From the NCBI GenBank assembly GCA_025765595.1, contig JAIVFH010000074.1:113017-177016 (forward strand): a stretch of 64,000 nucleotides of DNA, written 5' to 3'. Origin of the DNA: Obelidium mucronatum (taxonomy: Eukaryota; Chytridiomycota; Chytridiomycetes; Chytridiales; Chytriomycetaceae). The translations under genes were made by a program, and so were the position numbers. Positions 35,613-48,600 of this stretch are shown here, in pieces (within the stretch, counting starts at the first letter, position 1; each line of letters begins with the position of its first letter). Under the pieces are notes generated by a model. That model did not search any database and was not told where the DNA came from. It saw only the letters and a list, made by a program, of their open reading frames with translations.

Positions 35613-38600
35613 AAAACACGACATGTTACTGACATCCAAGCCACACGGCATTCCCTTGAGAATTATCGAAACAAAAGACTACTCCATCAGGACAGTACAA
35701 TCTCAATCGCCTCCGACAGCAGTAGCATCGCATCTCTCCCTCAACTAAAACCAAAAGACCGCCAAGCACCCCCCATGTCGCCACCAAAACCTTTCCATTT
35801 CGAAACTCCACTCCCAACAACCCCTTCATCAACCGCAATCCACCAGCTTTCCCCAACAACGCTCTTGACCCGAACAGGGAAACGCAAAACAAAGCAGCCA
35901 AAAGAATTATTTCAGCAAACCGCGCAAAACAGACTCCATGCGGAATACCAAGAAAAGCTGCGCGAGATGGAACGAGTGTTGGGGCAAGAAGTGCAACGGA
36001 AACGCGTCAAAGAGCGCAAGGAGCGGCTTGTAAAAATACATTGCCCGGAAATGTCTGTGAGAGAGGAAGTTTGTTTGGGTCTATCGAAAAGGGAGGTGGC
36101 TTCGAAGAGTGTCCGTGAGATGATGCTGGAAGTGGCTGCTTTGAAAGCAAACAGCAGTGTGCGTGGTGGCGGCGGTTGTGAATCAATTATTGTTAAATCG
36201 GATGGGATTGCTTCCTCCTTGAGTGGTCCCGATGCATCTGTTCCTCCTACTGCATCGAGACTTGCAGGGGAGCAATTGAGCGAAATTCTGGATACTTCTG
36301 GGACCTCGTTGGATTCTTCTTTTGCCAGCAAGAAACGCGACAGCATTTCAACTGGTGGCGCTGGGTTGAGTCCATCCACACAGTTGCATGACGTTTTTAA
36401 GAAGAAGCGCCGTTCAGTTATCGCCAAACCGATTGCAGAAGCAGAGGTGCCAATTCAGGCAAACAATACCCACTTTTACCATCAATTGAATCTGCAGGAA
36501 GTGTATAGGAGCAAATTTATAGGCAGCAAGCCAGGGATTTGATTAAGGTGAAACGGGAATACAATCTCCCGTTGATTCCGATCGCGAAACGATACAAGGA
36601 TCCTCGGTTTCGACCAAAGCCAGAAAAAGAAACTGTGCTAGATATTGCACCGGCAGATAGCAGACCAGAAACATCAGAAGAGACTGGTGCTGATCCCGAT
36701 TTCGCATTGACTCACAAACTATTCCCCAAATCGCAGAGCAGGACTGCTCTTACAACTCCTTCAAAGGCAGTTTTAAATGAGTCATCTCCAGCTTTGCCAA
36801 GACTCTCACCGGCCAAATCCCAATTACGTCTGCAACCATTCTTACCAGGAATCGCTCCCAAATCTCCACCAGAAAAAGAGCAGCTGACACGAGCATCTAT
36901 CTTGAATGCAATGAAGGCGGAATCGTTCAATGAAAACTCAGTTTTTCACAGTGAACCAGAATTTCTACAATTCAAAGCCAAATATCAAAAGCCAGACACA
37001 CCACCGAAGCATAAGGAGGTATTTACACCTTTTTTTTCGGTGAAAGCACTTTTCTTTTAATTTTTTCCTAAAACCATCAAAATCAGATAAACCTAGAATC
37101 CGTTCTCCAAAAAGCAACTCAACGCAAAAACATATTCCATTCAATGTACACAGACTCGAAAAAGAATGTAGAACGAACAATTCGGTTTTCTCAAGGATAT
37201 GGTCTTTCCGGATTCGGCACAATTGCAGGCGGGATGCCTAAATTCAAGATTCCAAACCTATACGGTGACGCGTCTGTGCCCAAAGAGCTGCATTCAAAGT
37301 TTCGAGAGGATTTGATTACTGTCGAGTCAATCAAGGTGCAACGGCAGCGGCGTCAAAGCGGTTCCGTTTTACGAAACGACAGAAATGATAGTTTGATGGA
37401 AGCGGGTGCAAGTCAACAGCCCAGTTTGATTGCCCCAGGATCACGCCGAGAGAGCAGTATTGATGGATTATTTGAGTTTGGAGGAACGAGTGGGGCCGCC
37501 CATCATCGAAAATCCAGCGCAATAGGGGCTGCCAGCTGATGTGTCCGAACTTGGCAGTAAAGCAGCAAAGAGGATGAATCTCATTAGAGAAGCATTCTTT
37601 CCAAAGCGAAAGTCCTTAACAGCAACCTACTGAACATCGCAGATCTGTGACAGAGCAACCAGTGCCGTCTACTCCAATAGCTGAAACTCTACCAGAACAA
37701 GCATTAAACGGATCTCCACCGTCAGATTTGTCACCGGAACAGAAAACTCCTCCATTGGACCAAAATCGCAGACGCAGTGTGAGCGCAACGCATGGTCTTG
37801 TAGGACTTAAAGCTGTTTCAGCAGCCGTTGAATTCACCCGCCCCCTACGACTCCCCTCTAAAGTAACGCCACCTAAAATAACCGCAAAAAGACCACCAGC
37901 TTCTGAAAATGCAAGTATGATTGGTGATTCCACAGGAAGTCTTGCTAGTGGGCAAATCACACCACCCCATCTTCGTCTTTCGAAATCGCCCAATGCAGAG
38001 CTCAGCAGAGGATCTACACCCAACACTATAAGACCCTCTAGTGCCTCAAGAAGACCGTCCGCTAACAAATCTCGGCGGCAGTCTGCCCTACCACCACTTC
38101 AGCAGCGATCCCGGTCAAACTCCGTCAACCCATCAAAACTCTCAAACGTATCCATTATCGAAGTAGCCCCTACCGTGCCATCACTTTCAACGTTCTTGAA
38201 TATTGGGTATCAAAGACACTTTCTCTCTCCACCAGCAACATCGCTTGATATACTCTCAGGTTCCAGAAGAAAGGACTGGACTCAGTATTCACTCCTATTC
38301 GGGGACCCAGTCAAATTGAAGGCCGCGGTTGTAATTTACCTCGAGGTGAAATCATCAAATCAAAGTGGTCACAGCGACCCATCACGCCACTCGCATGATC
38401 CCATCTCCACTTCACCTGAGCCATTGAACTATTCGTCGTCAGATTCGACTCTACTAGTCTCCTACCGTCAGAAAACCACCCCACCAATGCAGGCCGTGAA
38501 ATGGCAACCTCTTTCCCTCACGACGAGTTCAGAAAGGCGGAGAACAATCTTCCCGACAAGCGTGCGGAACCCAGTAGCTGTCGCGCATGAAGAGGGGCTA

Positions 38601-38868
38601 CATGATTTGGAAGCAATAGGCGAGGAATCCGAATTTGGGGAGTCGGTTGTGGGAGGGGACTTTTGCGAAAGCTGTTTTGGAGGAGCGGAAGATTCAGGGT
38701 GGAGTTGGAGTAGAGAGTACAGAGAGTATTAGTTGTTTGAAAAGAAGGAAAAAGGTTGTAGGAGGAGGAGATGGTGGTGTTGGTGCTGTCGGTGCTGGTG
38801 GAGAGGAGGATTCTTTTATTGTACCAAAGTATGTGAGAGTATGGGCTGGAGAAAAAGAGTATTTATAA
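35613..38868 (+). CDS. Large Ser/Pro/basic-rich protein, unknown, with frame breaks
   Basis: Coding sequence is open from an acceptor before 35613 (first ATG 35775, MSPPKPFHFETPLP) to 36542. It continues in another frame from about 36530 to 37014, then after an intron from about 37086 to 37535, then 37540-37617, then 37625-38732, with an alternative last frame to 38868 (ending KYVRVWAGEKEYL). Each change needs only one base, so a single gene of about 1000 residues is likely. Early there is a charged coiled coil (AEYQEKLREMERVLGQEVQ). Most of the rest is disordered, with SP and RRxS sites suggesting phosphorylation. A conserved-looking block is GFGTIAGGMPKFKIPNLYGD (near 37210). No family recognised. 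Confidence 0.6.
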
Positions 38869-38994
38869 TGTTTATGTTCAGTTATTCATTGAATGTATTA
38901 TACAAAGTTTCTTTTTTTTTTTTAATTCTATAAAAGGCGATTCTTGAAACCCTATTTCAGAACCACTCAATAACCTGTCGGGTGTACCCTAAAA

Positions 38995-40002
38995 ATGAGC
39001 TCTCGAGCAACCAAAAAGCCAAGAGGCCGCCCTAGAAAAAACCCGCATCCTGATAACCCGAATGGACCGCTTGAAAGTGGCGAGTTTATCCCTGGACCTG
39101 ACGACGACCGCCACTACGAGTGCCTAACTTGTTTGAAAAAGTTCAAAAAGAGAGACGTGAGTTTTCTAGCGATTTAATTTTTGTACTGGTGGCTGACGGG
39201 TAGATGAGATACTGCCTACCTTTTATTATACTTCTGGAGATTGCCCTTTTTATTCTAACAAAAAAACAGGCATTGAGGGTTCATATGGTCCTCCATGACG
39301 CGGTTAAGCCATTTGCATGTAAATACGAAGGATGTTCTAATTCCTATGCGACACTCTATTCTCTCAAAATACATATCATGTCTCACACGGTTTGGATTTT
39401 AATAATTAAATCTACAACACACACAAGGACGCATTAATTAACTTTCAAGTAAATAATCAAAAAAAAACAGGGAGAACGACCATTCGTTTGTGACCTGGGT
39501 GAATGCAGACAAGGTTTCAAGACCCTACAAAACTTACAACTCCATCAACGGAATCACGCCAGAAAAGAACTCGCCGCCGCTGCCAAACAATCAATACTGC
39601 ATATCGGGAAATCGTTCCTAGGAACAGTGTGTTTGTATTGCAATGTCGATTTTACGAGTTTCAAGAACTTGAATGGGCATTTGAGGGAGGATTCTGGTTG
39701 TCGAAGGGTGTTGCTGTTGGAAGAATCTAAAAAGGATCGTGGAAAGACGAATGATGAGACTGTCGTGAGTTATTCAGCAGTGGATCAACTGCGATCTGAC
39801 GGAATGAATCTGTTGCCATTGCGTGAGAAGGAAGGACATGAAGGCTTCGAAAATTGAGTTTCGTGAATATAATCAATCCTCTGGAACGTACCAGGAAGAT
39901 CAAATTCCCAGGCTTCATTCTCAATGGCAGGCGGACTTTTCACGCGAAACTGTAAAGGAAGAAATGCCGGAACGACCGTTGGGAATAGTGATTGATCAAT
40001 AG
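38995..40002 (+). CDS. C2H2 zinc-finger protein with AT-hook
   Basis: Exons 38995-39156, 39270-39389 and 39471-39764, then probably 39836-40002 after a short intron; without that last splice the frame ends at 39857. An AT-hook (KPRGRPRKNP) near residue 12 is followed by fingers YECLTC...HMVLH (split by an intron), FACKYEGC...HIMSHT, FVCDLGEC...HQRNH and a degenerate VCLYCNVDF...HLREDSGC. The CxxxxC spacing in fingers two and three and the TGERPF-like linkers resemble TFIIIA/Zn-finger transcription factors. Nuclear DNA-binding role expected; targets unknown. Confidence 0.8.
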
Positions 40003-40144
40003 CTGTCTTTAGACTTATTTAATACACACAAATGTTACCATTATTTTTTTAAGAAACTCAATTAGGAAAATACCTGCCTGTATTGCAGAGTATTGAGTTA
40101 TTAATGTGTAGAAAAAAAAAGATCCAAAAATAACGTGAATAATC
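40003..40144. other. Short AT-rich gap
   Basis: Nothing recognisable; separates the zinc-finger gene from the next start codon. Confidence 0.4.
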
Positions 40145-42413
40145 ATGTTGGAGCAATCCCAAGTAGAAGAAAGCCCAGATGGCCACAACAAGAACAACGA
40201 CAGGTTAGAAAGCCTCAAGCAACAGACAACATGGCTCGATAGCGCATGAACTAGTGAGCGATACGTGGATAGGTGGAACCGAGTCTCAAGAGGGGGATTC
40301 AGCATACACTGACGGTATAGGAAAAAAAAGAGTCCTCTTTTGTGAGAAAAAAAGCTTTACTCTGCCGCTTACAAACAATGCTCTCTGATAGAATACGATC
40401 CCTCTCTACCGCAGCAGGCTGTTGTAAACCAACAAGATCCTTTGGACTCGGCCCCAACTGACTTCCAACAAACGGAACAAATTCTTCCAAAATGCCAACT
40501 GGAATTCAACAATGAATTATTTTGGCTTTTTCCACCGTTTGATTCAAGCAGCAGCGGCAGCAGCGAATCGCCCGCTTTTGTTCCTCTGTTGCGGAGTCCT
40601 GTAAAGACCAAAACCGCGGCCTCCCACCAAATCGCACAACAACAAGATTCACTTGCTGCTCTCCCCCCTCCTTTGGTTCCTGCAACTGATTCCGAGGAAT
40701 CTGCGGAACTGCAGCCACCAACGACAACCACCTCCACCTCCATCATCAACCCCCCTCACAATTACCAGATCATTTTCCCACTGGCCTACACCGAGCAAGA
40801 AGACTTATTTGAGAGTGAACTAACATATTTGATTGCAGAACTCAAGATGGCGTTTGAACTTCAACCAACGGGATCAATCGGATCATCTGGACCTGGAACG
40901 GGATCTGGAGTAGGAATGTATGTGGAGGAGGACGCTATTGGGGCGAATGGCGAGGAATCTGCGGAGGGGGATAATAAAGCATCAAACGCGGCGGCGGTGG
41001 TGGGTGTGGTGGAGAGTGAATTAGAACTGGTGTTGGAGTTTCCTGATCTTGGGTTCTCCTTTTCTGAGGTGAGTGCTCTCCTCGGTTAAGTTTTTTTTTT
41101 TTTTTTTTTGGTTAAAAATGGGAGAATTCTAACCGCGAAGCCATGTTTTTTTTTTCTTCTTCAAAAAAAGTATTCAACGGAGCTCAAAGCATATAATCTG
41201 AATAGATTGAATACCCTCCACCAAGCTGTTTATCTTGACCGATTGCAACAACAACAACAACAACAGCAACCTGAACTGACTAACCAGTCAGAGACACTGC
41301 CGCCATTAAAAATTCTGCTATTCCAACGCCCTTCACATAACGCTGCTCGATTAAATGCACTGAATCTCATTTTAGAAAGAGGTAAAAAAAGGAAAAGAAA
41401 AACTCCCTCTCTCAATATACCCAGAGAACCTGAAACCACACACACACCAAATGAAATAGTGGACCCGAATAACCAATGGCTTCCACAAAACATGATTGAC
41501 CCAGACGACTCGATTGCATCGGATGAGCCGGATTCCGTCACTGTAATCACAGAGGTTCCTACTTCTGGTATGATTCAAGAGGAAGGGAAACGAAGACGGC
41601 GACGCCGGTGTGTTGAATCAACAAGAGGATCAACGAGAACAAGAGGCGGTAATGGCACAACTCGAGGATGAAGTCGGCGATGCGATATATGAGGCTACTG
41701 AGGTGGTTCAAGTTTCGTTGTTGGATGGCGGTGGGGCGGTGGTGGTGATGATGTATACCAGGAAGAGGAGGGTGCTGTTTATGGTAAGAAAAAAAAATAT
41801 CTCCATGACTTAAATCGTATTCGTATGTGGAGGTTTTTATTAACGTAGCTCATCTCTCTTTTTTTGTGTGGGTGAAAATAATCGGTTAGACGATGTTGAA
41901 TACTATGAAGACCAACAACAACCATCACAACGGGAAGATGAAAATGGAGAAGGAGATGGCATACAAATACCCGTTGCTGAAGACGACGTGTTGGCGGCCG
42001 ATGGCATATATCAAACTGAATACGCGCAAGCCGAAGAAGCAGGCAATGGAGAAGGAGATGTGGCGATAGAAGGCGAATATACTACAGAGTATATCCAAGA
42101 TGGAGGAGGAGAAGCGTTTGAAGGAGATGGGCTGAATTACCCTGACGGTGAAGAACAAAATGGGGAAGGTGAATATCCAGAGGAAGAGAGATATGACGAA
42201 TCTGGGGCGGCTCTCGATTCTGCGAATGGCATGGAAGTGGATGAATATGGCGAATATAGTGGTAGTGATCATCAACAGATGGAGGCTTCTGCTGACGAAT
42301 TTGCGCGTGGGGAAAAACGAAAGTCGCCACTTACTCTTGCTGAGGGTGTGTCAAGTGAGGATCAATTGGGTGATGACGAGTTGCAAAAAGGCAAAGGCTG
42401 GAATAGATTTTGA
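40145..42413 (+). CDS. Long acidic, low-complexity protein, unknown
   Basis: Proposed exons: 40145-40194 (MLEQSQVEESPDG), about 40292-40313, about 40355-41069, about 41171-41785 and about 41890-42413. The middle has a Gln run encoded by CAA repeats (41245-41270), a basic GKKRKRKTPS stretch that could be a nuclear signal, and then acidic sequence. The last exon is extremely Glu/Asp/Gly-rich with repeated EYTTEY-like phrases and ends KGKGWNRF. Around 41590 and again near 41720 the acidic composition continues in a different frame, so one-base errors are likely. Possibly nuclear; no family recognised. Confidence 0.5.
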
Positions 42414-42649
42414 AGAAAAAATAAGTAGGTGGGGTTCTAGGTGGCAGAGAGAGTGTGTGCGTGTGTGTGTGGATTTCTGGTAAGATTTTGTAAAGATTTT
42501 TGGGGTTTGACAAGTAAATGTGAGGTTCGTGGTGGGTGTTGTTTTCTTTTTTCTTTGTCTAGAATAATGGCAAAATATAATTATTTGTTTTTGAAATATG
42601 TAACTCTTGATTTGTTTACTTTCTCTTTAAAGTATTTATCTTATGGCAA

Positions 42650-43909
42650 TCAAGCGCGCTCAAAGTGCATTGCGTCAACATAACAATTCTGATGAGATTC
42701 AATAGAGCTTAATGTAGCAACAGCAGCAGCAGCTTTCACAATTCGGAATGACTGTATGGGTGCTCGATGATCACCCCACAGTATTTTAGCCATTTCGTCT
42801 TGAATAGATGGTAGTTGTTGCTTTTCGCCAACACACATGCCATCATCTCCTCCATCATGTTTTAGCGATTGTTGATGATACATTCCAAACGGTGTAATCT
42901 CGGAATTCATGTAGAATGATTGTGTTTCCCCTGCGTGTATGTACGTGATTGATTGGTTTAGCAAAGACAAAAGCATGTGCATTTCAAAATAAATGTGCAA
43001 ATTTACGTTCAAGATTAAATATGACTTGAGTAGATTGCTGATAGACTTGTTCAAGTGGAACTGAAATAAACTGTTGTTTTTTCCGTTTCGAATTCGATAT
43101 GGAAGGAGGTGGGGAAGGATCCAAATGTATTGAATTGAAGCAAGATAAAAAGCGAGGAGACAGGTCGATGATTAGGAAGAAGCATTGGGCGGAGGGGTGT
43201 GTTCTATTGGGTATTGAGAATCGCGTTGATGGTGAGTTCTGAACGAATTCCAGACGACAGTTAACCAAAAAAAAAAAACTCAACAGATCCAGAGTAACAC
43301 TTCTAATAAACGCCACAGTTTGAGAAAGCAAAGCAAGAGTGAACCGAATATTCTCAAGAGAATCAAGAGCAGGATCAAAAAAAGACGAAAAGTCATCAAT
43401 GAGAATACAGGAAGGCAGGACTGGAGTTCCGAGAATAGAATCGGTTGTTGGAAGTGAAGCAATCAGTTTCCGAAGTGATGAATGTGAGTTTGCATATCTG
43501 TCAATAGACACGTTTGTCAGAGGCTCATTAGTAAATGTCCGGACTTGATATAGTGAAATCTCTCTTCAACTTGATAATAATTCGCTTCAATACATCTTCC
43601 CCAGGACTCTTTTCAACAAAGCTTGACCCTTTCAAGTTTTTTTTTTGTTTCGATAGTTTGAATTTTTGTTGCTTTTGAGACTGAAGCGCACAGACCTCTT
43701 GCAGGATCCAACACACAGGTCAGCATTGGTTTTCTAGTCCACTTTCTTCTCGCAATGACAAGCACACTTGTGAGTGGATGCGAAGCAGCTTCAAACGCAG
43801 CTTGGAACAAGAGCGAGGTTCGACAGGAGTTTGGTGGAGCCAAGAGTGTTGCTGAGAAGGGCGATTTGGACATTGAATTATTCTCAAAAAACCAACGAAA
43901 CCGATCCAT
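42650..43909 (-). CDS. RecA-like ATPase, possibly SWSAP1/Rad51-paralogue-like
   Basis: First exon from ATG 43909 (MDRFRWFFENNSMSKSP) carries LLAPPNSCRTSLLFQAAFEA, which sits like a Walker A followed by the usual SLLF helix. The P-loop Gly and Lys are missing (CRTS). A later exon (about 43290-43520) has PSCILIDDFSSFF, a good Walker B, preceded by SLRKLIASLP. A basic Ser-rich exon (about 43020-43240) and a final exon (42650-42935, ending HFERA) follow. This order resembles SWSAP1 of the Shu complex, which works with RAD51 in homologous recombination. The second exon reads openly in two frames and I could not fix its splice sites, so the model is tentative. Confidence 0.45.
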
Positions 43910-44164
43910 AGAAAAGAACGCTAAAAGAAGGCGATTTTCTCCTTTCTCGTTACTTTCCTTCCTCATAAATAATGAAGATTTAAAAAATGTCATTTGTAAA
44001 TAGCAATAGAGTTGGTGCCAACTTGGTGGATTCAATGGCAGATAATCAAATATGCCTTTCGCACCTTTTTTCGATCATTTACACTGGACTCTTTGAATGA
44101 AAGAATTAGAGATCATATTTCAAAATAATGATGCTTTTATATATATATACATACTCGAAACAAA

Positions 44165-45516
44165 TCATTTGTCAGGTTCGTTTGATGGGAATAGAGTCAT
44201 AAAGGAAGAGTGTTCAATAGCCAACAGTTTCCGCTTGATCTTGTATTCATTTACTTCCTCTAACGTCATTTCATCAAACATATCAGTCATTGGGTCTTCT
44301 ACCCCAGCTGTTTGTGCAATCTCCAGTTTTCCAACCCTTGTTCCAAAACCTTCAGGTTCGTCTCCACCTGTCCAAGCTCTCATCGGGTCTTTAGGGTAAC
44401 GAATTTAAAAGGTCAATCAACTTATTCAGGTGCTTTTGAAGATAAAATACAGGCAGTGTTTCCGCCCGAGCGGTTGATACTTTCCATTCAGTCCTAAAAA
44501 AAAATTGAGAGAAATAAGAAAAAAAAAAAAATTAAACAGATAAGTACCCAATTCTGTATCTGCAAAGTGAATGCAGCCATCTGTGCCGTGCACCCAAAGA
44601 AGAACCCATTGGTCCTTCAAGTCAGTCAACACGCCCACTGGTGTAGGATATCCTTGATCTTCAAAGAGAAGAGATGCAGCAGCAATTTCAGCAATGGCTT
44701 GAGCATAATCTCCACGAGTCAACTTGTTTGGCTTCAGCTCGGCCAATAGCTGACAAATGAGTATGGGGGACCATTTGGGATCCAGTAGGAACTACCATAA
44801 TATCTGAACCGCCCCTCCAGTGATGCTTAAGATTCACATCCAGGAAATTTTTGTCGGGAGCAAGATCCACAAATAGGGTACCACGAGTATCAATCGGCAC
44901 AAGAAACTCACGGAAATGCTTCAGATACGCAGTCTTGTTTTCAACGGCCTTTTCATTTTTCGGGATGGGCCAATCAAAATCCGGAATACAGAATTGATTT
45001 CTATCAGGTTCAGCGAGTATTCTCGCTTTCGTAGTGAAGCCATCTTCTTTCAAGATGGAAAACGACATTTGCGAGAACTGAATCGAAATTGCCTTTTCAA
45101 GAAACTTTGCAACGGCTCCCTTCAATTCATTGAATTCAGAAGCTGGAGCACAATCTTTCGAATGCGCTTGGGTTGCTGGTAAAATAAAAGGTTGAGATGG
45201 TTGATTTCGTGCAAAGCCACTCACAATTCTTTGGTGTTGGCACCACCACAATGAGCGCCGCCGCTCTTCCATCGCCCAGCCCACTAACACTGTCATCGAA
45301 CTCAAGTGCTTTGGTGGAATCAAACACATCCTCACGGCGTTTGAAGACTTTCAGATCTGAAGCATCAACGCCTCCCAGTTTGTTCTTCATCCCAAACATG
45401 CAGTCTGTAAACTCTGCCACCATCGAGTCCGTGCTAATGGTCAATATGTTTCCACTGGTCCCTTCATACGGCTCGCCTTGTTCGTTTGTCAAGAAGTAGT
45501 ACAGCTTCTGATCCAT
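44165..45516 (-). CDS. Crinkler-type protein 2: Ubl-like header with REase-type nuclease domain
   Basis: Exons 45225-45516, 44796-45175 and 44548-44749 join in phase; a last part to 44426 or, with one or two one-base shifts, to 44165. The header (KLYYFLTNEQGEPYEG to AALIVVVPTPKN) matches that of Crinkler 1 and its exon has the same length (292). The C-terminal domain has GGSDIM directly joined by splicing to LLAELKPNKL, giving the D...ExK core of a PD-(D/E)xK nuclease. Then comes QAIAEIAAASLLFEDQGYP and GVLTDLKDQWVLLWV, a signature common in Crinkler proteins. There is no P-loop domain here, unlike protein 1. By family a nuclear effector-like or genome-conflict protein; no signal peptide is visible. 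A decayed relative is at 59050-59260. Confidence 0.75.
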
Positions 45517-45660
45517 TTGAAACAAATTTTTTTGGAGTTTAACTTAGTGCCATATCCGACAGACTCTCCATGCAACAATCGTCTTATCAGAATAATCAAT
45601 AGAATATAAAAACTTCGTTGCTTCCATGCAGCCATTTTATTATTTATTTATTTTTTCCGC

Positions 45661-48600
45661 ATGTTTTTCGTTGACGACACTGTCCAAGTGGGAAGCACGC
45701 TCGCGCTCGTTGTCGCCACCCCGGACGAAGCCGACGAAGACCTCGAAGAACCCGAAGAAACGCCGCCGGGCTTTGTGCGCCTCGCGCCGCTGTCCGGCGC
45801 CCGCCACGGCCTTGCGCCCAGCGGCGCCTGTGTTTTGGTCGACCGCGCGGCGGCCGCCGGAGGTGCGGCTTACGTAAGCAGCAGGTGATTGCTGACTCAG
45901 CCTGTGTTGTGCAGACATTGTGCGCGCGGACCAGCGCCAGAGCGGGACCTGTCGCGGCCGTGACGCTGGCGCTTCAGCTGCGGCACGTGGCTTCGGGAAA
46001 AGCGCTTGAGCAGGAATTCGACTCTGTTTTGCTGAGATTTGTCCACTCGCTGGAGGAGGTGAGTTCGTGTTCATTCGAGACATGTCTTCTGGGTTGACAC
46101 AACAAAAATAGGGAATGCTCGTGTCATACAACAACTGGATCGGTGAAATTACCTTCCTTGATGATAAAATTGCTATTCTCTTTCCCTCTACAAACGCTAT
46201 TTGTATTCCGAAAGATATCGAAAAAGTGGATCCTCAAGATGGTGTGGATGATGATTCAAAATTTGCTCTCGCGCGTTTTTATCCCGGTCAATATGTTCAG
46301 AGTGTCGATGCTTCTAATTTGAGGAATGGTGTTTGGCTTAGGGGTCGGTTTTTTGATGGTTGTGCTGATGAAATTGGTGTTTGTGTCGGTGTCAAGTCCA
46401 TTACGGCGGATGTTGATTGGAGGGTTTTTAATTCTCTTCAAGTTTAGTTTTATATGTCGCCGAAGGCGGTGGTCGATATCGCCGAAGGCGATGATTTCTT
46501 TTTCCTTTCTTCTTTCTTGCTTCTTTCCGCCGAAGGCAGTCTGTATCTGCCGAAGGCAGTCGATATCGCCGAAGGCAATGCTTTCTTTTTTTCTTTCTTC
46601 TTTCCGCCGAAGGCGGTTTATATCTGCCGAAGGCGGTCGATATCGCCGAAGGAGATGATTTCTTTTTCCTTTCTTCTTTCCGCCGAAGGCGTCCTATATC
46701 TGCCGAAGGCAGTCGATATCGCCGCAGGCGATGCTTTCTTTTTCCTTTCTTCTTCAGTCGAAAGAGGATTCCTAAATATTTCCTCATCTCATACCATTCC
46801 ATTAATATCCCTACTAGAATACAATGTCAAGCGTTCAAGTAGAACCACCTCTCGAAACAATTGACGCGTCTCTTCTGACCCCTGTATCAAGTTCCTTTGA
46901 ACACTTGTCTTTTCAGATTGGAGATTTTGTTTGTTTCAAGGATGAAGCGTTTGCTCGACAAGTTCTTGGATTGGAGGAGTCTGTTACGATGGAAACTGCG
47001 CCGTACATGTTTGCTATGGTAAGTCATTTCCGCTGAAGGCGGTATTCAAGCCCTTTTTATTCATCATACCACAGCTTTTCATTTAACAACAATCCTTTTT
47101 TTTAAAGCGGGTCGTTTGCACAAAGACACTCGTGAATGTCCAATGGCAAGACGCAAGCATCACCCAACATATCCCATCCACACAACTCACTCCAGTCCTC
47201 CATCCAGATGACCAAGACTTCTGGCCAACCGACTATGTTACACTGTTGGACTCAACCGACCAGGATTCTCCCAACGGATTATACAAGGATCGAATCGGAA
47301 TGGTCATGTCATGCAACGCCAAGGAACGAACCGTCATTGTCCGATGGTTTAACTCTGGCATGGATCATTTGGAGGTAAAAACTGAAAAGATTTCAATTGT
47401 TTGGACCGCCCTATCTCATTTCTGTTTTTTTTTGTGCTTTTTCATAAAGGGCCCAGAGCTTGAATATTCCGCATACTGAAATCCAAATGCATCCAGACTT
47501 GCAACACCGAATCAGGAGATCGCGTTATCCTCACCCGCGCGATATCAGAATCATGTACAGACTGGTTTCGGCGAGATTCTACACGTCCAACCGAGTGATG
47601 GATTGGTTCGTGTGCGGTTCATGGAGTCTGGGAATATTGCTTCTTGTCCGCCGAATGTGCTTCTTGTGTACAAGATGGAAGATGAAGAGAGCGATGCGGA
47701 TGATGGAAGTAGCGGTAGTTATTTCACGGATGATGAGGAGATGCAGGATGAGAATCGCGTTGTTGCCGATTCGGATTCGGATATGGAGTCAACCGCGAGT
47801 GATGCCTCTTGGGAAACAGATGGAGGAAATGGACGACGTAGTAGTAGCAGGAGACGATCTGGATCTGGATCTGGAGGATCAAGTGATGGCTGATTCAGCG
47901 GAAGCGTTGGGAAACACTCATATCGGGACGCCAGCCTAGTATTCCAGCAAGAGTCATGAAACTAACTAAAAGTGTGAGCATGTTGACTGAAGAGGAGCTT
48001 GAATGGGTCAATTTCAAGTCGTGTGAGCGGTTGCCTGAAGGGCATCGATATTACGCGTCTGGGCAGTTGACGTACCCTCACTGCATTCCATCAAAGGATA
48101 AAAAAGGAGGTATGTTTTGTATTCGACGGGGGGTTTTTTTTCCTTCTGGAAGTAAATTTTAACCTCCCATATCAAGTACTCTATGCTATCCAAATCGTTA
48201 CCGCAAGGAATTCTGGTTCGTGTTTTCGAAGACCGTATTGATCCTCATGCGAGTTCTTATGGTGGGTCCGGACTCGACACCGTATGAAGGAGGTCTCTTC
48301 CTGTTTGATATATCTCTTCCAGTCGATTACCCAAAAACTCCGCCTCTGGTTCATTTCCATTCTTGGACTTACTGGGATGGGCAGAATTAACCCCAACTTA
48401 TACTGAAGGTATTACAGAAAGAAATGTTTTGCATTGCATATATCTGATCCTCAGCTATTGCCTCTTTTGTAAGATGGAAAAGTCTGTCTCTCTCTACTTG
48501 GCACATGGACAACGTCACACCCCTCCGAATCCTGGAACCCAACGAAATCAAACCTCCTTCAACTATTTATATCCCTGCAATCCCTTGTCCTCACACGGAA

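Noticed and set aside
46459..46745. A CRISPR array
   Set aside because: Repeats are 9 bases with regular short linkers and no unique spacers; the genome is eukaryotic.
46454..46864. A repeat protein encoded by the GCCGAAGGC minisatellite
   Set aside because: The unit length (76-77) is not a multiple of three, the sequence is open in more than one frame by chance of composition, and the stretch is bounded by splice-like sites inside a conserved gene.
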